From assembly GCA_963750075.1 (NCBI GenBank), contig CAVVPG010000001.1, forward strand, positions 434,001 to 498,000: DNA of 64,000 nucleotides, written 5' to 3'. This DNA comes from Bog-473 sp963750075. Lineage in GTDB: Bacteria > Actinomycetota > Acidimicrobiia > Acidimicrobiales > RAAP-2. The notes under the pieces are model-generated. The model did not search any database. It saw only the letters and a program-made list of their open reading frames with translations, and was not told the origin of the DNA. Numbering within the stretch: the stretch's first letter is position 1; each line of letters opens with the position of its first letter. Positions 42,000 to 49,960 of this stretch are shown here, in pieces. The position numbers were made by a program, and so were the translations under genes.

Positions 42000-42974
42000 G
42001 TGCGCGCCGTCGTCTGCAACGAGTTCGGTCCGCCGTCGCTGCTGCGGGTCGAGGAGCTCCCCGACCCGGTGCCGGGGCCCGACCACGTGGTGGTGGACGT
42101 GGAGGCCGCGGGCGTCAACTACGTGGACGCGCTGTTCGTCGGGGGGAAGTACCAGATCAAGCCGCCCGTCCCCTTCGTGCCGGGGACAGAGTCCGCCGGG
42201 CGCGTATCGGAGGTCGGCGAGTCGGTGCGCGGGCTAGAGGCCGGCCAGCGCGTGCTGGTCTCGGCCGGGCTGGGCGGCTTCGCCACCAAGGTCGCGGCGC
42301 CGGCGGCCGCGGTGACGGCGCTGCCCGACGTGCTCGCCGCGCCGCGGGCGGCCACGTTCACCCAGAGCTACAGCACCTGCCTGTTCGCCCTGCGGGAGCG
42401 GGCGGCGGCCCAGACGGGCGAGTCGGTGCTCGTCCTCGGCGCCGGCGGTGGTGTCGGGCTGGCCGCCATCGGCGTCGCCCGGGCCCTCGGGTGCCGGGTG
42501 CTCGGCGTGGCCTCGACCGGGGAGAAGCGCGCCGCCGCGCTGGCCGCGGGGGCAGAGGCCGTCCTCGACCCGGCGGCCACGCCCGTCAAGGACGCGGCAC
42601 GGGCGTGGGCCGGGGGCACCGGCGTGGACCTCGTCGTCGACCCCGTCGGCGGCGCGCTGGCCGAGCCGTCGCTGCGCGCCCTGGGCGACCGCGGCCGCTA
42701 CCTGGTCATCGGTTTCGCGGCCGGGCCGATCCCGTCCATCCCGCTCAACCAGGTGCTGCTGCGCAACCGCACCGTGGTCGGCATCGACTGGGGCATCTGG
42801 GCCATGCAGCACGCCGACGAGCAGCGCGCGCTCCTGGGCGGCCTGCTGGCCATGGTGGCCGACGGCACCCTCGACCCGGTCCACCCGACCGAGTACCCGC
42901 TCGACGACGTGGCCCGGGCGCTCGAGGACCTCCTCGGCCGGCGCACGGTGGGGAAGATCGCGCTCATCCCCTGA
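42000..42974 (+). CDS. NADPH:quinone oxidoreductase-like MDR enzyme
   Basis: The 324-aa medium-chain reductase begins VRAVVCNEFGPPSLLRVEEL, has VEAAGVNYVDALFVGGKY, FVPGTESAGRVSEVGESV and the cofactor motif SVLVLGAGGGVGLAAIGVAR (about 142-161). It lacks the zinc cysteine cluster, as in QOR-type (zeta-crystallin-like) enzymes. It may reduce quinones or enoyl groups with NADPH. GTG 42000 is the start. Convergent with the ABC permease. Confidence 0.88.
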   Translation: MRAVVCNEFGPPSLLRVEELPDPVPGPDHVVVDVEAAGVNYVDALFVGGKYQIKPPVPFVPGTESAGRVSEVGESVRGLEAGQRVLVSAGLGGFATKVAAPAAAVTALPDVLAAPRAATFTQSYSTCLFALRERAAAQTGESVLVLGAGGGVGLAAIGVARALGCRVLGVASTGEKRAAALAAGAEAVLDPAATPVKDAARAWAGGTGVDLVVDPVGGALAEPSLRALGDRGRYLVIGFAAGPIPSIPLNQVLLRNRTVVGIDWGIWAMQHADEQRALLGGLLAMVADGTLDPVHPTEYPLDDVARALEDLLGRRTVGKIALIP

Positions 42975-43016
42975 AACCTCCTCGTCCCCGGTCCGCGGAC
43001 GCGCCGTTGCCCGTGC

Positions 43017-43952
43017 TCAGGCGTCGTGCGACCGCACCCACCACCAGGTGAAGCCCACCGACGCCAGGGCGAGCACGAGGAAGATCCCGGCCTCCATCCC
43101 CTGGAAGGCCCAGAAGCGGCTGTCGGGCTGGTAGGTCACCAACTGGTGGAATCCGTGCGAGGCGAAGCACCGGACCTCCACCGCCTTCCCCTGCATGCAA
43201 TCGGCGGGGATTCCGCTGACGGGGAACCCGCTCCCGAGGTCTTGGCCGCGGCCGTTCACGAAGCTGGTCGACAGGACCCACGCGCCGGGAGGGCTGCTGG
43301 CCGGACCGGCGGGCGGGAAGAGCTTCGTGAGGGGCGACATGAGATGCGGGCGCAGATAGACGCCGATGACCGCGCGGAGTCCCACGAAGAGGGCGAGCGT
43401 GGTCGCGAGGCTGGGGAGCACGCGTCGCAGCACCGACCCGACTGCGATGCCGAGCGCCACGGCGAAGAGCGCGTAGGCCACGGGGACGATGCCCTGAATG
43501 TCGAAGGCCTGGAAGCGTGAGTTCAGCGCGTTCTCGGGGAAGCGCCAGTAGGTGACGAGTGCCGCCAGTGCGGCTCCCCACAGCGCCGCTGCGACCAACG
43601 ACCATCCGATGTTCACGCGGAGCCAGTGCCGGCGACTGACCCCTTGCGTCCATGCCAGATTGTGCGTGCCGTCCTCGAACTCCTTCGACAGCAACGGCGC
43701 ACCCCAGAAGAGGCCGAAGAGCAGCGGCACGACCAGCGTGAGGTCGACCAGGTCGATGATCGCGCCGTCGCCGCGGAAGAGCGACGACGAAACGAGGTCG
43801 CCGCAGTGCGCCGCGGCGCAACTGGCGAGCGAGTTGCGGTAGTCGTCGGCCATCACGGTCCCCGTCACCAGCAGCACGACCGCGAGCACGGCCAGTGCGG
43901 CGGCGGCGAAGTAGACCTGGTTGCGGTGCAGACGCCAGACGAGAAAATTCAC
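43017..43952 (-). CDS. ABC transporter permease subunit
   Basis: The 311-aa membrane protein has one N-terminal helix (AAAALAVLAVVLLVTGTVMA), a loop with three cysteines, then five helices and a final one at the C-terminus (GIFLVLALASVGFTWWWV). This is the ABC-2 type permease layout found next to YtrA-type regulators, including KEFEDGTHNLAWTQGVSRRH at the coupling helix. GTG 43952 has GGAGG seven bases upstream and overlaps the ATPase stop (GTGA). It depends on the ATPase gene, which is frameshifted here. Confidence 0.82.
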   Translation of the reverse strand: MNFLVWRLHRNQVYFAAAALAVLAVVLLVTGTVMADDYRNSLASCAAAHCGDLVSSSLFRGDGAIIDLVDLTLVVPLLFGLFWGAPLLSKEFEDGTHNLAWTQGVSRRHWLRVNIGWSLVAAALWGAALAALVTYWRFPENALNSRFQAFDIQGIVPVAYALFAVALGIAVGSVLRRVLPSLATTLALFVGLRAVIGVYLRPHLMSPLTKLFPPAGPASSPPGAWVLSTSFVNGRGQDLGSGFPVSGIPADCMQGKAVEVRCFASHGFHQLVTYQPDSRFWAFQGMEAGIFLVLALASVGFTWWWVRSHDA

Positions 43953-44844
43953 TGTGCCACCTCCAGGCGTGGCCGCGCCGTGTCCGAGCGCGCCTGATCG
44001 CTGCCCATGTAGGCGAGGATCACGTCCTCGAGGCCGACCTCGGCCTCCTCCCAGGCCGGGTCGAGCACGGGGCCCTCGGTGCGGACGAGCAGCCGGGTCT
44101 GGCGTTGCGTCTGGGTCGCGGTGATGACGGTGAGGCCCGGCTCCACCTCGGAGAGCGGGCGCCGGGGACCGATCAGCACGCGGTGCGTCGCCAGCACGGA
44201 GTCGATGTCGGCGCAAAGCTGGACGCGCGCTGCGCTCAGCAGGATCACGTGGTCACAGACCCGCTCGAGGTCGTGCAGGAGGTGCGACGAGAGCATCACC
44301 GACAGGCCGCCGTCGGCCACCGCCTCGCTCAGGGTCGTGAGGAACTCGCGCCGGGCCAGGGGGTCGAGCGCGGCCACCGGCTCGTCGAGGAGCAGGAGCC
44401 CGGGCTGCTTGGCCAGGGCCAGCCCCAGGCCGACCTGCGCCCGCTGGCCGCCCGAGAGGGTGCCGACCGGCCGATCCAACGGGACCTGCAGCCGCGCCAG
44501 CCGCTCCCGCGCCCCGTCGGCGTCCCACCGTTGAGGTGGGCGCCGAGAGCGATGTGATCGGCGGCGCTCAGGCGCCGGTACAGCGGGACATCCTGGGCCA
44601 GGTACCCGATGCCGGCCAGGAACTCCTCGGTCCCGTCGGGGGCCCGGCCCCGGACCTCGACGGTGCCGGCGCTCGGTGCGGCGAGACCGACGAGGAGCCG
44701 GAGCAACGTCGTCTTGCCGGCACCGTTGGGTCCGACGAGTGCGGTCACGTGCCCCTCCGGCACCCGCAGCGTGCAGTCCTGCAGGGCCCAGGCCGCTCCG
44801 AACCGCTTGCCCAATTCCGCCGTCTCGAATGCTGTCGCGCTCAT
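43949..44844 (-). pseudogene. ABC transporter ATP-binding protein, interrupted by a frameshift
   Basis: The first part (44844 down to about 44530) gives ATAFETAELGKRFGAAWALQ, Walker A LVGPNGAGKTTLLRLL and the Q-loop in GYLAQDVPLYRRLSAADHI. The second part, in a different frame, gives LDRPVGTLSGGQRAQVGLGL (signature), Walker B GLLLLDEPVAALDPLAR and the H-loop MLSSHLLHDL. Joining them needs one extra base near 44530, where the text reads CTCAACGGTGG; adding a C gives HLNRWDADGARERLARL, the sequence expected of this family. All motifs on both sides are intact, so either a very recent single-base loss or an error in the sequence is likely. ATG 44844 overlaps the regulator's stop (ATGA). Confidence 0.85.
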
Positions 44845-45257
44845 GCGATCCTGACTGCGTCCGAGGCTCGCAGCGTGTCGCGCAAGAGTGCCTCCATGGC
44901 CTCGTCGTCCATCCCCTGAGCCCGCGCCGACTCGACCCACTTGTGGAGGGCGCGGCCGAGGCGGGCCTGGGTTCCGGGCGGTGGGCCGGCCGGGCGCCGC
45001 GCCACGAAGGTGCCCACGCCCTGGCGGCCCTCGACGATGCCCTCGTGCTCGAGCTCGCGGTAGGCCTTCAGCACCGTGTTGGGGTTGATGGTGAGCTCCG
45101 CCGCCACCTCCTTGACCGTCGGCAACCGGTCGCCGACGTCGAGCAGGCCACGGCGCACGGCCTGGCGCACCTGCTGGGCGAGCTGCAGGTAGGCCGGCAC
45201 CCCGGAGTCCGCCCGCAGATGGAAGCTCATCGACTGCGGCAATACTTCACTAGTCAT
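44841..45257 (-). CDS. GntR-family transcriptional regulator (YtrA type)
   Basis: The 138-aa protein has an N-terminal winged helix: PAYLQLAQQVRQAVRRGLLD, LPTVKEVAAELTINPNTVLK and AYRELEHEGIVEGRQGVGTF. The effector part is only about 45 residues, as in the YtrA subfamily, which controls its own operon with ABC transporter genes. That is the case here: the ATPase and permease follow with overlaps. ATG 45257 lies seven bases after a perfect -10 element, so its mRNA is probably leaderless; ATG 45230 (MSFHLRADS) is an internal alternative without ribosome site. Confidence 0.88.
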   Translation of the reverse strand: MTSEVLPQSMSFHLRADSGVPAYLQLAQQVRQAVRRGLLDVGDRLPTVKEVAAELTINPNTVLKAYRELEHEGIVEGRQGVGTFVARRPAGPPPGTQARLGRALHKWVESARAQGMDDEAMEALLRDTLRASDAVRIA

Positions 45258-45292
45258 CTAGATAACTATAGATACACCACGACCGATGTCAA
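45258..45292 (-). promoter_or_regulatory. Sigma-70-type promoter for a leaderless GntR-ABC transcript, with AT-rich operator
   Basis: On the minus strand TTGACA (45292-45287), a 16-bp spacer and TATAGT (45270-45265) lie just before the regulator ATG, with seven bases from the -10 element to the A of ATG, so transcription should start at or next to the start codon. No ribosome site exists. The palindrome ATCTAGAT (45256-45263) overlaps the initiation site, and further ATCTA copies extend over the -10 element. This is a natural autorepression operator for the GntR protein. Confidence 0.7.
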
Positions 45293-45310
45293 GGGGCCCG
45301 CACCCCGGCC

Positions 45311-45892
45311 TCAGTGCGCCACGACGTGGAGCGGGAAGCTGAAGTGCCGGTTGTCGACGACGAGGGTGTAGGCGCCGACCGCCACCCGCGCCGTGCCGTT
45401 GGGCTTGGTCTGGTCCCACCTGCCGGTGCCCGAGACGGTGCCGTTGGCCGCCAGCTGCGCGAAGCCGAGCGCCGGGCAGTTCACGACCTGCACGCCGGGC
45501 CACACGTTGGTGTGGTTCGCTCCCACGATCTCGAAGCCGACCGACCCGCAGGGACCGGCCTGCAGCGTGGTCGCCGTCGGCCCGGGTGTCACGCCGGCGT
45601 AGGGCGCCGTGTAGTTGCACGGCGTCGAGGCCCCGTTGCGCACGGTGAAGCTGATCTGGAGGGTTGCCCCCGGATGCAGGGTGAGGGTGTTGACCGCGAC
45701 CAGGAGCTCGGTCGTCTTGGCGTGGCACTCCCAGAACGTCACGTGGCCCACCTGGGCCAGCTTGGGCGCGGGATGCCTGCCACCCCGGGTGCCCGACGCC
45801 TGGGCGCCGGCCGATGGCCCCGCCGTCGCCACCGCCACCGCGGCCGCCGTCACGACCAGTGCCCGCCACGGGCCCGATGCTGCTCTCCCCAT
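45311..45892 (-). CDS. Secreted protein of unknown function (193 aa)
   Basis: From ATG 45892 the protein has a signal peptide (ALVVTAAAVAVATAGPSAGA) and a mature part of about 160 residues with four cysteines (in FWECHAKT, TPCNYTAPY, AGPCGSVGF and VNCPALGF). The pattern of strands (TLQISFTVRNGASTPCNYTA; YTLVVDNRHFSFPL) suggests an Ig-like or similar extracellular beta-sandwich. ATG 45919 is an alternative start. I recognise no family. It lies on the same strand as the regulator but upstream of it, separated by the promoter. Confidence 0.6.
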   Translation of the reverse strand: MGRAASGPWRALVVTAAAVAVATAGPSAGAQASGTRGGRHPAPKLAQVGHVTFWECHAKTTELLVAVNTLTLHPGATLQISFTVRNGASTPCNYTAPYAGVTPGPTATTLQAGPCGSVGFEIVGANHTNVWPGVQVVNCPALGFAQLAANGTVSGTGRWDQTKPNGTARVAVGAYTLVVDNRHFSFPLHVVAH

Positions 45893-45932
45893 CCCCACAG
45901 CCTGCCCGATGGCGCCCACCCGCCGGGGGCGG

Positions 45933-47042
45933 TCAGGAGGAGGCGAAGGCCGGGATCACCTCGGTGCCCATGAGCTCGATGGTCTGCATGACCGACTCGT
46001 GGGACACCTTGTACGGGTTGACGAGGCAGAGCAGGAGGTCCACGCCGGCCGCCTCGTAGGCACGGCAGGCCTCGATGCACTCGGCGGGCGTCCCCAGCAC
46101 GCAGGCGTTGGAGTCCGTCAGGTACTCGAGGTTGAGCAGGTCGAGCAGGCCCTCGTCGTCGGTCTTCTTCATGTCCGCGGCGTAGGCGTAGCTGCCCAGC
46201 CCCTCGTTGCGCTCGGCCATCCAGTCGGTCAGGGTGGCGATCTGGCGCGCACCGGTCTTCGGGTACCACTCGAAGGACTCGCGCGCCTCGGCGATCGCCT
46301 GGTCGCGATCGGGCGCGCAGATGGCCATGGTGAAGGTGGCCGCCTGGTCGTGCACGAAGGCGCCGAGCGGCGCGTCGCAGCGCGCCACGGCGTCGCGGTA
46401 GATGTCGATCTTCCGCTTGACCTCCGCCGGCGGCAGGCCCACGGCGAACGAGCACAGGCCGAGGCCGCTGTCGCCCACCTGGGCATGGCCCTCGTCGCTG
46501 GTCGTGGCGCCCCACAGCGGCGGGTGCGGCTTCTGCCACGGCTTGGGCTGCACGCGGCGCCGGGGCATCTGCCAGAACTCGCCGGAGAACTCGTGCTCCT
46601 CGTTGGTCCAGCAGCCGACGACGTGCTCGATCGCCTCCTGCCACATGCGCCGGCTCTCGGCCGGGTCGATACCGAAGCCCTCGAGCTCGGCCCGGGTCGC
46701 CGAGCGGCCCGTCCCGAGGTCGACCCGGCCACCCGAGAGCAGGTCGAGGACGGCCACCGACTCCGCCGTGCGCACGGGATGGTTGTAGGGCTTGGGCATG
46801 AGGCGCACGCCGTAGCCGAGGCGGATGCGCTCGGTGCGCGCCGCGATGGCGCCGTAGAGCACCTCGGGGTTCGAGCAGTGCGAGTACTCCTGCAGGAAGT
46901 GGTGCTCGACGGTCCAGAAGGCGTGCCAGCCGAACCGATCGCCGGCGATGGCCTGCTCGAGGGTGTTGCGGTAGGCGACGAGCTCGCTGTCCTCCCCCCA
47001 GGGCCGGGGGACGGGGATCTCGTAGAACAGCGCGAACTTCAT
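45933..47042 (-). CDS. LLM-class flavin/F420 oxidoreductase
   Basis: The 369-aa luciferase-like protein begins MKFALFYEIPVPRPWGEDSE and has WTVEHHFLQEYSHCSNPEVL, LLSGGRVDLGTGRSATRAEL and PPLWGATTSDEGHAQVGDSG. It is longer than the two other LLM enzymes in the window and closer to the bacterial-luciferase-type (alkanal monooxygenase-like) group. ATG 47042 is chosen because it starts the conserved first strand. It diverges from the SDR gene across a 112-bp region with inverted repeats. Confidence 0.85.
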   Translation of the reverse strand: MKFALFYEIPVPRPWGEDSELVAYRNTLEQAIAGDRFGWHAFWTVEHHFLQEYSHCSNPEVLYGAIAARTERIRLGYGVRLMPKPYNHPVRTAESVAVLDLLSGGRVDLGTGRSATRAELEGFGIDPAESRRMWQEAIEHVVGCWTNEEHEFSGEFWQMPRRRVQPKPWQKPHPPLWGATTSDEGHAQVGDSGLGLCSFAVGLPPAEVKRKIDIYRDAVARCDAPLGAFVHDQAATFTMAICAPDRDQAIAEARESFEWYPKTGARQIATLTDWMAERNEGLGSYAYAADMKKTDDEGLLDLLNLEYLTDSNACVLGTPAECIEACRAYEAAGVDLLLCLVNPYKVSHESVMQTIELMGTEVIPAFASS

Positions 47043-47072
47043 GGCGTGGGCTCCCCCCGGCTGGACGGTGGT

Positions 47073-47131
47073 CCCGGGCACGGCCCGGGCTAGAACAGTG
47101 CCCTGCTCCTACCAGCCCGGGTCGCCCGGGC
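47073..47131. promoter_or_regulatory. GCCCGGGC palindrome cluster in a divergent promoter region
   Basis: CCCGGGC-ACG-GCCCGGG forms a perfect dyad at 47073-47089; further GCCCGGG copies lie at 47115-47121 and 47124-47131. All fall in the 112 bp between the divergent LLM oxidoreductase and SDR genes, so they could be operator sites for one regulator controlling both. High GC makes such words less surprising than in other genomes. Confidence 0.4.
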
Positions 47132-47154
47132 GCAACCAAACCCTTGGAGGTGCC

Positions 47155-47973
47155 ATGCGTGGATTGGGCGGACGGACCTACATCGTGACCGGCGCGGCCT
47201 CGGGCATAGGCCGGGCCACGGCCGCCCGGCTCCTCGACGAGGGTGCCCTCGTCATGGGGGCCGACCTCGCTGTGCCGCCCGACGACGTCGCGGAGGGCAG
47301 CGACGAGTCGGGGCGATGGGCCTTCACCCGCGCCGACGTGACGGACGAGGACTCGGTGGCGGCGCTGGTGCGCGCCGCGGTCGACTTCGGCGGCGCGGTG
47401 CACGGACTGGTCAACGCGGCCGGGGTGGCGGGCGGCGGCCCGGTGCACATGCTGCCGGCCGAGGAGTGGGCACGGGTGATCGAGGTGAACCTCACGGGCA
47501 CCTTCTTCACCGCCAAGCACGTCATCGCCCAGATGCTCAGCCAACCGGTGCGCGACGACGGCCAGCGGGGGTCGGTGGTGACGGTCGCCAGCATCGAGGG
47601 TCTCGAGGGGACCGCCGGCGGCAGCGCCTACAGCGCGTCGAAGGGCGGCGTGGTCATCCTGACCAAGAACATGGCGATCGACTACGCCGGGCGCGGCATC
47701 CGGGTCAACGCCATCTGCCCCGGCTTCATCGAGACGCCGATGACGGCGATGATCTTCGGGCCGGGCATGGAGGACGCGCTGGCCGACATCGTGCACGAGC
47801 ACAAGCTCGGCCGGCGAATGGGCCTGCCTCACGAGGTCGCCTCGGTTGCCGCGTTCTTGCTCTCCGACGACTCGTCGTTCGTCACCGGCCACGCCCTCCC
47901 CGTCGACGGCGGCTACACGGCGGGGCGGGACCACGGGGTCACCGACATGCTCGGCCTCTCCGGGCCCGAGTGA
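47155..47973 (+). CDS. SDR-family NAD(P)-dependent oxidoreductase
   Basis: The 272-aa short-chain dehydrogenase has YIVTGAASGIGRATAARLLD, GLVNAAGVAGGG, the catalytic SIEGLEGTAGGSAYSASKGG (Ser, Tyr-x3-Lys) and ICPGFIETPMTAMI. ATG 47155 is preceded by TTGGAGG. The other SDR in the window (36392-37177) has the same fold but differs widely in sequence. Its divergent neighbour is a luciferase-like oxidoreductase, so a shared redox pathway is possible; the substrate is unknown. Confidence 0.9.
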   Translation: MRGLGGRTYIVTGAASGIGRATAARLLDEGALVMGADLAVPPDDVAEGSDESGRWAFTRADVTDEDSVAALVRAAVDFGGAVHGLVNAAGVAGGGPVHMLPAEEWARVIEVNLTGTFFTAKHVIAQMLSQPVRDDGQRGSVVTVASIEGLEGTAGGSAYSASKGGVVILTKNMAIDYAGRGIRVNAICPGFIETPMTAMIFGPGMEDALADIVHEHKLGRRMGLPHEVASVAAFLLSDDSSFVTGHALPVDGGYTAGRDHGVTDMLGLSGPE

Positions 47974-48012
47974 CGGCCTGACCCCCGCTGGAGCCGGCCG
48001 GTCGGGGTGGCG

Positions 48013-49071
48013 TCAGCCCAGCACCAGGCGCCCCCCCGTGAAGTCGAGGACCACCCATCCGAAGCGAGCGAGCTGGTCGGAACCGAGCAGGCCGTCGATG
48101 CCGCCCAGGCTGATGGCCCCGAAGTCGGTCTCTCCGACGAGTTGGGCGCGCAGTGGCTGCCCCGGCACCGACCACGGGCCGCTGTGCACCAGCGGGACGG
48201 TGATGACAGAGCACACCGTGGACTGACGCTGCGCGAGGTCGGTGCCCTTCAACGCCGCGGCACGGGCGACGGAGGTCCCCACGACGCTCTGCGACGACCC
48301 GGTGTCCACCACGAAGCTGCGCCTCGGACCGTCGGCGAAACGGACCGCCACGCTGAGATAGACGTCGCCGGGCACCGACGTCACCGTCAGAGGCACGGTG
48401 GTCCCGGCGCCTTGGGTCAACGCCACCGGCGGCGGTCCCTCCGGGCCGGTATAGGGGGCCGAGGCCGTCAACGACGGGCCCTCCGCTCCCGGCAGCACGA
48501 TCACGCCGGCCGCGAAATCGAGGCGGACGGCGCCGAAGCGCGCCAGTACGTCGGCGCCCACCAGACCGACGGGCTCGCCCTTCCCGCCGACCTGGGGCAG
48601 CGTGGCCGCCGTCAGCTGCTGGGGCGCGAGCGTGACCCCGTCGAGCGACCATGCCCCGACGGCGACCGGCCGGGCGGTGCCCGTGCAGCCGACGCCCGCG
48701 AACGAGGTCGCCGGGCCGGCCGACGCCAGGTGCAGACGGCGGGCCAGGCCGGCGTCGATGGTCGACTGCCCCGCTCCCGAGTCGAGGACGAAGGGGAACG
48801 GCCCCTGCGCGCCGACGCACACGTCGACCGTCTCGGCCACCTGCCCGGCGATGGTGCTCACGGTCATGGGCACCCGTGTCGTCCCCCCGGGCCCTGCCGT
48901 CGCCCCGGTGCAGCCGGCGGACGTTGGCGGCAGCTTGAAGGTGACCTCGGGCTCCACGTGCACGCGTGGCCGGTACCGGGAGCCACCGGCACCGGCCGCC
49001 GGGACGAACGCGAGCACCGCGGCTGCGATGGCCACGATGGCCGCGACACGGAGCCCCGGTAGTCGGCGCAC
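48013..49071 (-). CDS. Secreted bilobal retropepsin-like aspartic protease
   Basis: The 352-aa protein starts with a signal peptide (AAIVAIAAAVLAFVPAAGA). It then has two homologous halves. The first has FPFVLDSGAGQSTIDAGLAR (active-site Asp near 94) and LVGADVLARFGAVRLDFAAG; the second has SFVVDTGSSQSVVGTSVARA (Asp near 254) and LLGSDQLARFGWVVLDFTGG. Both D-[ST]-G active sites and both hydrophobic-hydrophobic-G strands are present, so one chain could form the pseudo-dimer that retropepsins make from two. It follows the glycosyltransferase operon with three bases between it and the rhamnosyltransferase-like gene, on the same strand. Its substrate is unknown. Confidence 0.8.
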   Translation of the reverse strand: MRRLPGLRVAAIVAIAAAVLAFVPAAGAGGSRYRPRVHVEPEVTFKLPPTSAGCTGATAGPGGTTRVPMTVSTIAGQVAETVDVCVGAQGPFPFVLDSGAGQSTIDAGLARRLHLASAGPATSFAGVGCTGTARPVAVGAWSLDGVTLAPQQLTAATLPQVGGKGEPVGLVGADVLARFGAVRLDFAAGVIVLPGAEGPSLTASAPYTGPEGPPPVALTQGAGTTVPLTVTSVPGDVYLSVAVRFADGPRRSFVVDTGSSQSVVGTSVARAAALKGTDLAQRQSTVCSVITVPLVHSGPWSVPGQPLRAQLVGETDFGAISLGGIDGLLGSDQLARFGWVVLDFTGGRLVLG

Positions 49072-49074
49072 GGT

Positions 49075-49953
49075 CTAGCGGGACAGCGCGAGCCGCACCG
49101 TCGCCACGACCATGCGCACCCCGAGCACCACGACGGCGAGTGGGAGGGCGGCCCGCCGCCAGCCTTTCGTGGTCCGGACGCTGAAGCGCAGGGCAGAGCG
49201 GTGGTGGGCCACCATCATGCGGTAGGGGTGCCGTGCCGTGCTCACACCCTGGACGTGGGTGACCTCGGCGGTGCCGGCAAAACCGACCCCCCACCCGGCA
49301 TGGTGGGCGCGCCAACACAGGTCCATGTCCTCGGCGTACATGAAGTAGGCCTCGTCGAACCCGCCCAACTCCTCGAGCGCGTCGCGACGGCCGAGGAAGC
49401 ATGAACCCGACACCCACCCTGCCTCCGTCACCACGCCGCCCTCCGGGGTGCCGGGGTTGTAACGCCGCGTGAACGGGTTCTCGGGATTGAAGAGCGCCAA
49501 CAGCGCATGCCCCGCCGCGTCGGTGAACGAGGGAAAACGGCGCACCGAGGGGTACACGTCACCGGTCTCGGTCAGGACGCGCGGGCCGACGATCGCCCAG
49601 GCCGGGTGGGACTCGAGGCTGTCGCGCAGGGCCGCCAGTGCGCCGGCGTGGACCACGAGGTCGGCGTTGGAGACGAGGACCCATTCGGGCGGCGCCGGCC
49701 GGCCGGCCAGCGCGGCCAGCCCCCGGTTCACGCCCGCGCCGTAGCCGACGTTGCGACCCGGCCGGACGATGTGCAGGGGCGGCGCCGGTTGCGTGCCGAG
49801 GAGCCCGTCCAGAGCGGCCGTCGTGCTCCCCGAGGCGCCGTTCTCCACCACGACCACGGGTGCGGCGCCGTCGTCGAGCAGGGAGCGCACACAGCTCTCG
49901 AGCAGTGGCCCGGCATCGTGGTCGACCACGACGGCGCCGATCTGGCCCGGCAC
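49075..49953 (-). CDS. GT2-family glycosyltransferase (rhamnosyltransferase-like)
   Basis: The 292-aa enzyme has a GT-A fold: GAVVVDHDAGPLLESCVRSL, VVVVENGASGSTTAALDGLL, RNVGYGAGVNRGL, the donor-binding LVSNADLVV (DxD-like) and GFDEAYFMYAEDMDLCWRAH with the catalytic EDxD. This is the WbbL-type pattern of rhamnosyltransferases, in line with rmlB and rmlD in the same operon. A hydrophobic segment ends the protein (LAVVVLGVRMVVATVRLAL). GTG 49953 is chosen; it starts seven bases after the stop of the preceding GT2. Confidence 0.87.
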   Translation of the reverse strand: MPGQIGAVVVDHDAGPLLESCVRSLLDDGAAPVVVVENGASGSTTAALDGLLGTQPAPPLHIVRPGRNVGYGAGVNRGLAALAGRPAPPEWVLVSNADLVVHAGALAALRDSLESHPAWAIVGPRVLTETGDVYPSVRRFPSFTDAAGHALLALFNPENPFTRRYNPGTPEGGVVTEAGWVSGSCFLGRRDALEELGGFDEAYFMYAEDMDLCWRAHHAGWGVGFAGTAEVTHVQGVSTARHPYRMMVAHHRSALRFSVRTTKGWRRAALPLAVVVLGVRMVVATVRLALSR

Positions 49954-49960
49954 CAGGGGC

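Noticed and set aside
45850..47934. 694-codon minus-strand frame over the LLM and SDR genes
   Set aside because: Out of frame with the LLM oxidoreductase and antisense to the SDR; Arg/Gly/Pro-rich composition without motifs.
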